A stretch of DNA of 43,661 bases, taken from assembly GCA_009774465.1 (NCBI GenBank), contig VSNT01000018.1, positions 1-43,661 on the forward strand, in the 5' to 3' direction. Below are positions 26,043 to 33,483 of the stretch, piece after piece. Both the position numbers and the translations under genes were made by a program. This DNA comes from Lachnospiraceae bacterium. Lineage in GTDB: Bacteria > Bacillota_A > Clostridia > Lachnospirales > Lachnospiraceae. How positions within the stretch are numbered: position 1 is the stretch's first letter; each line of letters opens with the position of its first letter. The notes under the pieces are model-generated. The model made no database searches. It saw only the letters and a list, made by a program, of their open reading frames with translations, and was not told the DNA's origin.

Positions 26043-26536
26043 TTAATATCCAGTATTTTTTATTTCCTGTTCCATAATCATTTTAATCTTAGCTACATCT
26101 GTATATAATAAATTGATTCCACGATTATACAGTGCAATCACTTCCCTTAAATTTCCCGTAAGTATCCTGTTCAATCCATTATGTACCGTTACCGGTTTGT
26201 CTTCAACTGTATGTATATGATCAAAATACTTTGTGGTAATTGGAAAAGCATTCTGAATCAAAAAAGCGTTTTCCTTTCCTGCAAACTTTCCAAGAATTAT
26301 TGTATTGCATTTTCCGTATTTTCTTTTCTTTTCTTTTTTTCTATAATTATCTTATACTTTTCTACTTGTGAGCTTATGGGAATCATCCAATAAAGAGACT
26401 GATTTTTCTTATCTTGTATTGCATAAAAATGAGGTCGATAATTTCCATTTTCTTTATTACTCATCAAGTATTTATCTCTCACCATATTAAAAAATTCATC
26501 TTTAATATGGTAAGAATATCCCTGTTGTATCTTCAT
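26043..26536 (-). pseudogene. CptN-like type III toxin, frameshifted
   Basis: Two adjoining frames make one endoribonuclease-like toxin of about 162 residues. The first frame (26536 to 26297) reads GYSYHIKDEFF, RPHFYAIQD and YWMIPISSQVEKYK, as in the CptN/ToxN/AbiQ family. The second frame (to 26043) continues with KYGKCNTIILGKFAGKENAF, IQNAFPIT and the family-like C-terminal region. The frames join at an A-rich tract with three GAAAA units (26319-26333). Removing one unit, or adding one A, restores a single frame that reads straight through. The gene follows its antitoxin RNA repeats and terminator hairpin, the standard type III order. In this sequence the toxin is predicted to be inactive, unless slippage restores it. 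Confidence 0.85.
26319..26333 (-). repeat. GAAAA x3 tract at the toxin frameshift
   Basis: Three tandem TTTTC units on the plus strand (GAAAA on the coding strand) directly follow a run of seven T. A 5-bp unit changes the reading frame when gained or lost, so the tract could act as a switch, or simply as the site of a one-off mutation. Confidence 0.8.
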
Positions 26537-26566
26537 ATATTACAGTTTTCTCCTTTAAGTAAACTT

Positions 26567-26715
26567 CTCTTTATACAAATTCCCCACCGACATCAGTCGA
26601 TGGGGAACATTTACGCACTATACCATTTATATCCCACCTGTATAGCAAGTGGCAGCATTTACGAACTGAATCACTTATACCCCGCACCATCAGCAAGCGG
26701 CAAACATTTACTTCT
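26567..26715 (-). ncRNA. CptI-like antitoxin RNA repeats
   Basis: On the minus strand, three tandem units each begin with GTAAATG (26705-26711, 26656-26662, 26608-26614), spaced 49 and 48 bases apart. The first two units contain short G/C-rich arms suited to the pseudoknots of type III antitoxins. In the third unit, TTCCCCA and TGGGGAA flank CGAC/GTCG to form a hairpin followed by TTTG, likely the partial terminator that sets the RNA-to-toxin ratio. A strong promoter ends a few bases before the first unit, and the toxin gene begins about 30 bases after the last. This is the standard toxIN/cptIN layout. Confidence 0.85.
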
Positions 26716-26721
26716 AATTGT

Positions 26722-26750
26722 AGTATATACAAATTACAAGAAAATCTCAA
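26722..26750 (-). promoter_or_regulatory. Promoter of the antitoxin RNA
   Basis: On the minus strand, TTGAGA (26745-26750), a spacer of exactly 17 bases and TATACT (26722-26727). Transcription would begin near 26715, just before the first antitoxin repeat. Confidence 0.8.
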
Positions 26751-26824
26751 CCTGTTTTTCGATTTTTATTCATTTTTATATTTTCTTTATAATATTAATG
26801 TCCTGGTATCCCACGACACCCCTG

Positions 26825-27883
26825 CTATTTTCCACCTTTGATTCCCACCAGATTTCTTAAAAATGGAATTTTCCTTATCAGGTGATATGCCAATATGGTT
26901 AATCCAAAGCTTCCTGCGCAAATGCACACAGCCTGAAGAAAAATACCGGCAATATTTTTTACCACATAATAAGCAAGAGCCACTAAAATGGACTGATGCA
27001 GAATATACACCGGATAGGATGCCTGATTAAAATATGTCGTGAATCCATTTGAATTATTTAAAAACTTTCTTGCAAGAATAAGCAGAACCAGAATCGAATT
27101 CCACCCAATAAAGTTAATCCATAAATCCCCGTAATAGAAGAGTTTATAATAAAGTGCCGCTGACGCAATGGTTTCCATAAGGCAAAGTCCGGACAGCCAT
27201 TTTATGTTTTTCTCCAGCTTTTCCAATATACTGTCATTACTTAATATATAATATCCTGCCAGATACAGGGCAAAATTCTTCCCAATACTAAAGCCCCCAA
27301 AGTTTCCCAGATAATACATCAGCCATACCGGGATAAATAAACATAAAACGCCAAAAGCAGGCATCTGCTCCACTCTTTTACTTACTCTTTCATATGGGTA
27401 AAAATGAAAGAGCGCCAGCGCCATAATTGAAATCAAAAACAAAAATAAAATAAACCACAAGTGCCCTGGCGTGAAGGCGCCGTCATAACCGCTAAAATCT
27501 GTAAAATGGGTAAAAAAATACCTCAGATTTTCCAAAATGCCGCCTTCATAATGGTCAAAAAATTTTCTTGCATATAAGGTCTGAAATGGCACCAACACCA
27601 TCAGCCCAAATAAAAAAGGAATCAGCAGCTTTTTCACACGCTGAATCAAAAATGCACTTACAGTATACTTTTTAAAAGCATATCTTGCGCTGATTCCGGC
27701 TAAAACAAAAAGTATGGGCATAAACCAGGGATTGACCAGTACGATCAATGTACTTGGCACCTTTTCTTCTCCCTGCCAAATATAAAATCGGGAGCCAAAA
27801 TCATTCCAGATCATAAAGGTATGCACCGGAAATAAAAGCAGAATCGTCAGGTTACGCAGATTGTCAATATATGATTTTCTCAA
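26825..27883 (-). CDS. Acyltransferase family 3 membrane protein
   Basis: A 352-residue integral membrane protein with about ten hydrophobic segments. The start (RKSYIDNLRNLTILLLFPVH, with its His near residue 21) is the signature of acyltransferase-3/OafB-type O-acyltransferases, which acylate sugars, lipids or envelope polymers. A mid-protein FTPGHLWFILFLF matches the usual conserved loop. The acceptor cannot be read from sequence. Translation appears to start at TTG (27883) with AGAGG upstream. It lies 27 bases after the NTF2-like gene, so it probably shares a transcript with that gene and the EFR1 ferredoxin gene. Confidence 0.87.
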   Translation of the reverse strand: MRKSYIDNLRNLTILLLFPVHTFMIWNDFGSRFYIWQGEEKVPSTLIVLVNPWFMPILFVLAGISARYAFKKYTVSAFLIQRVKKLLIPFLFGLMVLVPFQTLYARKFFDHYEGGILENLRYFFTHFTDFSGYDGAFTPGHLWFILFLFLISIMALALFHFYPYERVSKRVEQMPAFGVLCLFIPVWLMYYLGNFGGFSIGKNFALYLAGYYILSNDSILEKLEKNIKWLSGLCLMETIASAALYYKLFYYGDLWINFIGWNSILVLLILARKFLNNSNGFTTYFNQASYPVYILHQSILVALAYYVVKNIAGIFLQAVCICAGSFGLTILAYHLIRKIPFLRNLVGIKGGK

Positions 27884-27910
27884 ATCTTTTTTCCTCTTTA
27901 TCCTGTCTGA

Positions 27911-28279
27911 TTATTTAATTGCTGTTCCAATCTTTTTCTCTCTTCTCCACAAAGGCGCCGCCCCATCATCTCCCCAGTATTCATCTAAAGAACTGATCAA
28001 TCCCTCTTCTACATTCATAAAAGATACCACATGAAAAGAACTTTTTTGGTCAGATGCAAACACACGGACTACTACGATTGTCAAATCTCCCATTGCTTCA
28101 ATCCTTTCAATCGTCCCCTCCCAAACTCCCGGGTACTCGCAATTTGCTCTTATATACTCTTCTACTGAAAAATGCTCATTGGTACAGTGCCAGTTCACGT
28201 AAGCGTTTTCTTTGAAATAAGTTCTCATTTTTTCAGCATCCTGCGCAAGAACAGCTTTCCAAAAATTATGTATGTTCAT
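27911..28279 (-). CDS. NTF2-like/SnoaL-fold protein
   Basis: A 122-residue small protein with the pattern of the NTF2-like (SnoaL) fold: an N-terminal helix (IHNFWKAVLAQDAEKMRTYF), then alternating strands, ending in a SLDEYWGDD segment common in the nuclear-transport-factor-2 group. Members act as small enzymes or ligand binders; the ligand here is unknown. GGAGA lies before the ATG. The gene overlaps the end of the EFR1 gene by 14 bases, so the two are translationally coupled. Confidence 0.82.
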   Translation of the reverse strand: MNIHNFWKAVLAQDAEKMRTYFKENAYVNWHCTNEHFSVEEYIRANCEYPGVWEGTIERIEAMGDLTIVVVRVFASDQKSSFHVVSFMNVEEGLISSLDEYWGDDGAAPLWRREKKIGTAIK

Positions 28280-29081
28280 TATCGTCTCCTTCTAAATATT
28301 TCTCGATCCTGCTCTGCCAGACTACTTTTTTCCCAAGCAATGTGATTGCCTGCCTGGGACAATAATTGATACATCGGTAACACATCGTACATCTGCTGCC
28401 TGCCTTTGCTTTTTCATCAGTCAATTCCAGGTTGTTCATAGGACACAGTCTGACACACTGGCCGCATCCAATACATTCTTCTTCATTTATCTTAAGCTTA
28501 CTTGAATAATGCCTGGTTTGATGCCCAAACCAAAGCCTTTGTCCAAAGAATCCCGCCATACGCCAAAGTATGCCAAGCCCCTCTCTGGGCGGTTTTCCCG
28601 CCTTTATAGCCCAAACTGCTTTCTTAATTTTACTTTCCGCCTCTTTCACAAGCCGGACATTCATTTCCATAGAACGCTTTAATAATTTTTCATCCCCGAT
28701 ACTGTCCGGCATCTTTAAGTGCAGACCGCCAATTATTTCCCCGCCATATTTTTGCAGCAGCCGCCCCAGATTTCCTGCACCATCACCGCTAAACAGCCCC
28801 ATAGTGGCAATAATAAATATTTTTTTGTTTTTCCACAATTTCTGATTATCAATCACGAAATCCCTTAAAATCTTTGGGACGGTGCTGTATTGCACGGGAT
28901 AGCTGAATGCTATGGTACTATGCGCTTTTACCGCATCAACCGCATTACCATCTTCAATGGAAAAAGCACCCCCAATGAAATCCTCGTCTCTTTGCGGCTC
29001 CACTTGTTTATTATATTCCTGTAAAAACAACTCCAACGCATACCTTGAATTGCCCGTTCCGCTAAAATATATTCCTACCAT
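28266..29081 (-). CDS. EFR1-type flavodoxin/ferredoxin fusion
   Basis: A protein of about 271 residues that joins an N-terminal flavodoxin-like domain (FSGTGNSRYAL binds FMN phosphate) to a C-terminal 2x[4Fe-4S] ferredoxin. The two clusters use CIGCGQCVRLCPMN and CTMCYRCINYCPRQ. It should carry electrons in the cytosol of an anaerobe, but its partner is not visible. A GTG at 29108 is open; I prefer the ATG at 29081, which begins at the flavodoxin fold. It is the first gene of a three-gene set and is transcribed away from the AraC regulator gene. Confidence 0.9.
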   Translation of the reverse strand: MVGIYFSGTGNSRYALELFLQEYNKQVEPQRDEDFIGGAFSIEDGNAVDAVKAHSTIAFSYPVQYSTVPKILRDFVIDNQKLWKNKKIFIIATMGLFSGDGAGNLGRLLQKYGGEIIGGLHLKMPDSIGDEKLLKRSMEMNVRLVKEAESKIKKAVWAIKAGKPPREGLGILWRMAGFFGQRLWFGHQTRHYSSKLKINEEECIGCGQCVRLCPMNNLELTDEKAKAGSRCTMCYRCINYCPRQAITLLGKKVVWQSRIEKYLEGDDNEHT

Positions 29082-29256
29082 TAAATAATCTCTTTTCATA
29101 AAAAACACATAAATTTCTGTTGCTATAATAACTATATATCATTATGATTTATACAGCAAGCACCCCTATCCTTACAGTACGAAAAATGAGATGAAATATC
29201 TTTGTTTATCTGATAAAATAATCACCAGAACAATTGCCGGACAGAAAGGAAGCATC

Positions 29257-30105
29257 ATGGAATGGAATGAAAAACTGCAGTTAATCATTGATTATGTTGA
29301 AAATCACCTGCAGCGAAAGCAGGAACCTGTAAACAACGAAGAAATTGCTAAAATTGCCGGATGCTCTTTTGGATTTTTTCAAAAGGTATTTTCTTATATG
29401 AACGACATCAGCTTTGCCGAATACGTCCGCTCCCGTAAACTGACTCTTGCCGGATATGATTTGAAGAGCACTGATTTAAAGGTTATTGATATTAGTTATA
29501 AATATGGCTATGACTCGCCAACATCCTTTACCAAAGCCTTTACGCTCTTTCATGGCGTGTCACCAAAAGATGCACGCACTCCCGGCGTCGTTTTAAAAAT
29601 CATGCCCAAAATGCAGATAATGGAAACGCAAAAATACTCCTGGCATCTTGAACAAAAAGAGGACTTTTTTCTCATTGGAAAAAGCATCTCTCTGCCTGTG
29701 GGCAGCAGTTTACTCCATAAGAAAATACCTGAATTCTGGAGCCAGTGTCAGCAAAACGGAATATTTGCAAAGTTAGTCTCAATGGATACAGGTAATCCCA
29801 AAGGACTGTTTGGTTTATTTGGCACCTGTGAATATTCCATTATGGTAATTTCATCAAAGGAGCCGCCATCAGACTTTACCAGACTGCACATTCCAAACCA
29901 TACCTGGGCAGTTTTCGACTGCAAAGGCCCGGTCCCTAAAGCAATGCAGCAGGGATGGAAATATCTTAATGAAGAATGGCTTGTGAAATACCCCTTTCAA
30001 CATGCAGACTGTCCGGAAATAGAATGGTACAGCAGTGGGAATGTATATGATGAAAATTATTTAAGCCAGATTTGGATACCGATTATAGAGGATAAGGTTG
30101 AATAA
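29257..30105 (+). CDS. AraC-family regulator with GyrI-like ligand domain
   Basis: A regulator of about 282 residues. The N-terminal AraC helix-turn-helix pair covers about residues 5-105 (EEIAKIAGCSFGFFQKVFSY, then DISYKYGYDSPTSFTKAF). The C-terminal part of about 155 residues reads as a GyrI/AraC effector-binding domain (HTWAVFDCKGPVPKAMQQGW), which binds small hydrophobic molecules in relatives such as BmrR and Rob. It stands divergent from the EFR1 gene set across about 175 bases, a typical place for a controlled promoter. The ATG at 29257 has AAAGGAAG before it; an upstream ATG at 29191 has none. A 16-bp perfect stem overlaps the stop codon. Confidence 0.9.
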   Translation: MEWNEKLQLIIDYVENHLQRKQEPVNNEEIAKIAGCSFGFFQKVFSYMNDISFAEYVRSRKLTLAGYDLKSTDLKVIDISYKYGYDSPTSFTKAFTLFHGVSPKDARTPGVVLKIMPKMQIMETQKYSWHLEQKEDFFLIGKSISLPVGSSLLHKKIPEFWSQCQQNGIFAKLVSMDTGNPKGLFGLFGTCEYSIMVISSKEPPSDFTRLHIPNHTWAVFDCKGPVPKAMQQGWKYLNEEWLVKYPFQHADCPEIEWYSSGNVYDENYLSQIWIPIIEDKVE

Positions 30106-30131
30106 ATTGCTTGATAGCAATTTATTCAACC
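30096..30131 (+). terminator. Perfect 16-bp stem at the end of the AraC gene
   Basis: GGTTGAATAAATTGCT and its exact complement flank a 4-base TGAT loop and overlap the stop codon. No T run follows, so it would be a weak terminator or an RNA-stabilising end. Confidence 0.5.
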
Positions 30132-30133
30132 AA

Positions 30134-30219
30134 GAATTTGTGCCGAAGCGTCACAAATTCCGTGATGGCAGAGCGAAATCTGAAATTTCGCTCGCCTTCC
30201 TCAGCGTAAAACGCTTCGG
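30134..30219 (+). ncRNA. Structured leader element, copy B with exclusive stems
   Basis: The outer arms CCGAAGCGT (30143-30151) and ACGCTTCGG (30211-30219) enclose the inner hairpin GAGCGAAAT (30171-30179) with ATTTCGCTC (30185-30193). In addition, GAATTTGTG (30134-30142) and CACAAATTC (30152-30160) can pair, with the left outer arm as their loop. The two folds therefore cannot form together. GGAGG follows five bases later. It shares layout and several sequence blocks with copy A at 16745-16819. Confidence 0.6.
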
Positions 30220-30237
30220 AAATGGAGGAAAATTAAA

Positions 30238-30705
30238 ATGGTACATTTAGTTTATTGTGATAACACAGGGAAAAAAGGAGAAAAGGTTCTTGATAAAATT
30301 CTAGCCGGTCAAAAAACCATGATTGTCCGCGGCGCCGCAGGACGAAAAATCCCACACAGCAGAGTTTTCGCAGAAGAAGAACTGTATTTTATGGAAAAGG
30401 GAAGTTCGAAAATTACTGTAAAAGCCAAAGTAAAGCATGTAGATAATTATGTGAAGCTGTCCGAGGAAGAAATTACGAAAGTGCTTGAGGAAAATCAGCC
30501 AAAACTTAATTTAACTGAAAAGCAAAAAACCCGCTGGCATAAAAAATGTCTCTGTCTCATTGAATTCCATGAGGTGAAGGAAATAACTCCCCTTGCCTTT
30601 GAGCATCAGGGAAATATGGATGACTGGCTTATTCTGGAAAAAATTGATGATGTTGTGGCTGGGACTAGCATTCCTTATAATTATGAAAAATCAAGATTTC
30701 AGTAA
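30238..30705 (+). CDS. Small PUA/ASCH-like protein
   Basis: A 155-residue cytosolic protein. The early VLDKILAGQKTMIVRGAA and the following strand pattern (ELYFMEKGSSKITVKAKVKH) resemble the ASCH/PUA-like fold, which binds RNA or nucleotides. I cannot support a function beyond that. The ribosome site GGAGG directly follows structured element B, so expression may depend on that leader. The next gene is convergent, 188 bases away. Confidence 0.75.
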   Translation: MVHLVYCDNTGKKGEKVLDKILAGQKTMIVRGAAGRKIPHSRVFAEEELYFMEKGSSKITVKAKVKHVDNYVKLSEEEITKVLEENQPKLNLTEKQKTRWHKKCLCLIEFHEVKEITPLAFEHQGNMDDWLILEKIDDVVAGTSIPYNYEKSRFQ

Positions 30706-30893
30706 ACACAATGATGACAATATTCATGTTTGGCAAAGAAGCAGGCGTCCAAAAACGAACATTGTGGAAATGTGCATAATTGACTGTGGAATCCCACTCA
30801 TTCATTTTTGTATAAAGTTTTTACACTTGACAAAACTGACGTATGGCTTTAGAATACGAATTATAAAAAGAAATGAGTTTTTCGACCGTACAG

Positions 30894-31418
30894 CTATTGC
30901 TCAAGCGGCTTGCTCGTTTCTTTTTTTGTTCTTAGAATATCATACAGATATAATTTTCCGTCTTTTGCATGACGCACCAGTATTCTTGACTTAAAAATAT
31001 TGTACCTGACCAGTTCGCCTGCATCATCATAAACAGGGATTGCAAAACGTGTATCATATCTGTACCATCCGAATTTTGCATCTGTATTATGCTTCTGTGT
31101 GTAATTCTCAGCAAATGTTTTATTTGTGGCTATTTCAATCATCTCTTTGATAATTCCTGAAGAATTTGCCTTTGCATACATATTGGCGCCCCTTAGCTCC
31201 TTTGTATCTTTGGAATGTGCAAATTCATCTGGGAAATCTGCACCTATATATACCACGTCTAGTGTTTCCATAATTTCTGCACATTGACCGATACATTTTT
31301 TCAGACAATCCTCAACAATATTCCAGTCCACGCTCCTTCTTCCTTTGAAACGCAGGTCATTGATGACAACAATGCTTTTACCGTCAGAGTCTTTTATTAT
31401 ATCAACTTTCTTTTCCAT
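30894..31418 (-). CDS. Conserved hypothetical protein
   Basis: A 174-residue protein that I cannot place with confidence. The C-terminal part (GWYRYDTRFAIPVYDD, YNIFKSRILVRHAKDGKLYL and a KKETS end) resembles beta-rich C-terminal domains of phage polyvalent or PBECR-like nuclease proteins. The middle is rich in polar residues, with FPDEFAHSKDTKELRGA. There is no signal or membrane segment. It has its own GGAG ribosome site and no operon partner, and it could be the remnant of a larger mobile-element protein. Confidence 0.65.
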   Translation of the reverse strand: MEKKVDIIKDSDGKSIVVINDLRFKGRRSVDWNIVEDCLKKCIGQCAEIMETLDVVYIGADFPDEFAHSKDTKELRGANMYAKANSSGIIKEMIEIATNKTFAENYTQKHNTDAKFGWYRYDTRFAIPVYDDAGELVRYNIFKSRILVRHAKDGKLYLYDILRTKKETSKPLEQ

Positions 31419-31633
31419 TGCAATTGCTCCTTATCTGATTCATTTTATAAAAAAACAACAACTATATCATATCATGCCTGCATGTTCGCCTGATTCGTTG
31501 CTCGTTGGAATAAAATTGTATGAAATATTGTAGCACAAATACCTTCGAAAAACAAAGAAACAGGGAAGTAACTGTAATAGGCTTTTCTTCATATTTATAA
31601 TATATAGGAATTTGAAGGAGGAGTCTATCATTT

Positions 31634-33454
31634 ATGGCTACCGGTTTTTTAATTATACAGGCACGTTTGGCTCACGACGCGCTTCCTCTTGGCGGGGTAC
31701 AAATCTGGATTACGGATGCCCGGGAGAAGCATGTTTATCATGTAACGACAGATGAAAGCGGAGAAACCAAAAGAATTGCTTTAGAAACGCTGGATAAATC
31801 CCTGTCCCTTGATCCGGATTTTTCGGGAACGCCTTTTATTGGCTATGATATACTTGCATTTGCAAAAGGGTTTAATTCGATTCATATCACCGGCATTCCA
31901 ATTCTGGATGGTGAGACGGCTATTCAGCCCCTTGAGTTTGTTCCAATGCGGGTGGGACAGCGCTCTCCTGCTTTAACAGAAATTCAAATTGGCGCACCTG
32001 CTGTCTCCATGACAGGGCAGCGTAATCAAAAAGGGCCTGATGTGGCACCGCAGGTGCTCCGTCAGGTAGTCATTCCCAATCCAATTACAATACATCTGGG
32101 CAGTCCCAATTCATCTGCGGCAAATGTTCAGGTATCTTTTCCCGATTATGTAAAGAATGTTGCCAGTAGTGAAATTTATCCCACATGGCCGGAAGCTGCT
32201 CTACGGGCAAATATTTATGCGATTATCACTTTTGCATTAAACAGGGTTTTTACCGAATGGTACAGGAGCCGCGGCTACAGCTTTGACATAACCAACAATA
32301 CTGCCTATGACCAGTATTTTATATATGGCCGGAATATTTATCAGTCCATCAGCCTGATTGTTGACGAAATCTTTAACGAATATGTCCGCAGACAGGGACA
32401 GATTTCACCTTATTTTACCTCCTTTTGTAATGGAACTACTGCAACCTGCGCAGGCATGTCCCAATGGGGAACGGTTTCACTGGCAAATCAGGGGCGCAGC
32501 CCCTTACAGATACTGCGTTCCTATTACCCAAAGGATATTGAGATTGCGGAAACAAACATTATTACCGGAGTTCTCTCCTCCTATCCCGGCACTGTACTCC
32601 GGGAAGGCAACACAGGACTTGACGTGCAGACGATTCAGACTTATCTGAAAAGAATTCGGCGTAATTACCCTGCAATTCCCGCAATTACAGATAAAGAAGG
32701 GGTATTTGGAGAAAGCACGAAGGCAGCAGTTACCAGGTTTCAGAATATTTTTAATCTGTCCCCCGATGGTCTGGTAGGAAAGGCCACCTGGAATAAACTT
32801 TCCTATCTGTATGCCTCCGTCACCAGACTTGCCGAGCTGGACAGTGAAGGAACTTCCTTGGGAATTGGAACTGTTCCACCAGGTTCTGTTCTGCATGCCG
32901 GTTCCTCCGGTCAGGATGTAATCACCCTGCAGTATCTTTTGAATGTGGCAGCCGAATTTAACTCTACGATTCCTGCCCCCGCGCAGGACGGAATTTTCGG
33001 AAGCAAAACGCAGCAGTCGGTTGCGGCATTCCAGCGTGCAGCAGGGCTTAACCCTGACGGCATAGTGGGCCCGCTCACATGGCAGGCCCTGTATAATACC
33101 TATCTGGGTATAAATAATGTGATTCCTCCCGGCGTCGACGCCGGAGTAATAGAATATATTGTACGTCCAGGAGATACCCTCTGGCTGCTGGCTCAAAGGT
33201 ACCATACCACAGTTGAAGCAATTAAAAATTTAAACAGACTGACCAGCGATAATCTAAGCATCGGTCAGGTACTGCGGATTCCGGCATCAGAGTCCGTAGA
33301 CGAATCGTATTTTAAATACACTGTCCGCCCGGGAGATACTCTCTGGCTGCTGGCCCAAAGATATGGCACAACGGTCAGCGCCATCAAAAATTTGAACGGA
33401 TTAAGCAGCGATATTTTGAATATTGGCCAGATACTGAGAATTCCCAATGTCTGA
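31634..33454 (+). CDS. SpoIID-like protein with two PG-binding and two LysM domains
   Basis: A 606-residue modular wall protein. Residues about 1-110 form a beta sandwich. Residues about 165-315 resemble SpoIID/LytB lytic transglycosylases (SSEIYPTWPEAALRAN with a candidate catalytic Glu, and CAGMSQWGTVSLANQGRSPL). Two peptidoglycan_binding_1 domains follow (about 320-395 and 420-495; FGESTKAAVTRFQ and FGSKTQQSVAAFQ). Two C-terminal LysM repeats (about 512-555 and 561-605) share RPGDTLWLLAQRY. No signal peptide or membrane helix is present, which is odd for a wall enzyme unless it works from the mother cell on the forespore or spore coat. GGAGGAG lies upstream. A standalone promoter is likely. 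Confidence 0.87.
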   Translation: MATGFLIIQARLAHDALPLGGVQIWITDAREKHVYHVTTDESGETKRIALETLDKSLSLDPDFSGTPFIGYDILAFAKGFNSIHITGIPILDGETAIQPLEFVPMRVGQRSPALTEIQIGAPAVSMTGQRNQKGPDVAPQVLRQVVIPNPITIHLGSPNSSAANVQVSFPDYVKNVASSEIYPTWPEAALRANIYAIITFALNRVFTEWYRSRGYSFDITNNTAYDQYFIYGRNIYQSISLIVDEIFNEYVRRQGQISPYFTSFCNGTTATCAGMSQWGTVSLANQGRSPLQILRSYYPKDIEIAETNIITGVLSSYPGTVLREGNTGLDVQTIQTYLKRIRRNYPAIPAITDKEGVFGESTKAAVTRFQNIFNLSPDGLVGKATWNKLSYLYASVTRLAELDSEGTSLGIGTVPPGSVLHAGSSGQDVITLQYLLNVAAEFNSTIPAPAQDGIFGSKTQQSVAAFQRAAGLNPDGIVGPLTWQALYNTYLGINNVIPPGVDAGVIEYIVRPGDTLWLLAQRYHTTVEAIKNLNRLTSDNLSIGQVLRIPASESVDESYFKYTVRPGDTLWLLAQRYGTTVSAIKNLNGLSSDILNIGQILRIPNV

Positions 33455-33483
33455 TCTTCGCGGCCTCCTGTCTTACTATCCGT

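Noticed and set aside
26567..26715. The spaced GTAAATG units as a CRISPR array
   Set aside because: Only the first seven bases repeat exactly, spacing matches type III antitoxin units, and no cas gene is present.
30593..30994. A 133-residue plus-strand frame overlapping the PUA/ASCH-like gene
   Set aside because: It is a shifted reading of the real gene followed by intergenic DNA and antisense of the next gene; there is no ribosome site.
32504..33205. A 233-residue frame antisense to the SpoIID/LysM gene
   Set aside because: The plus strand encodes clear domains throughout; the antisense frame shows none.
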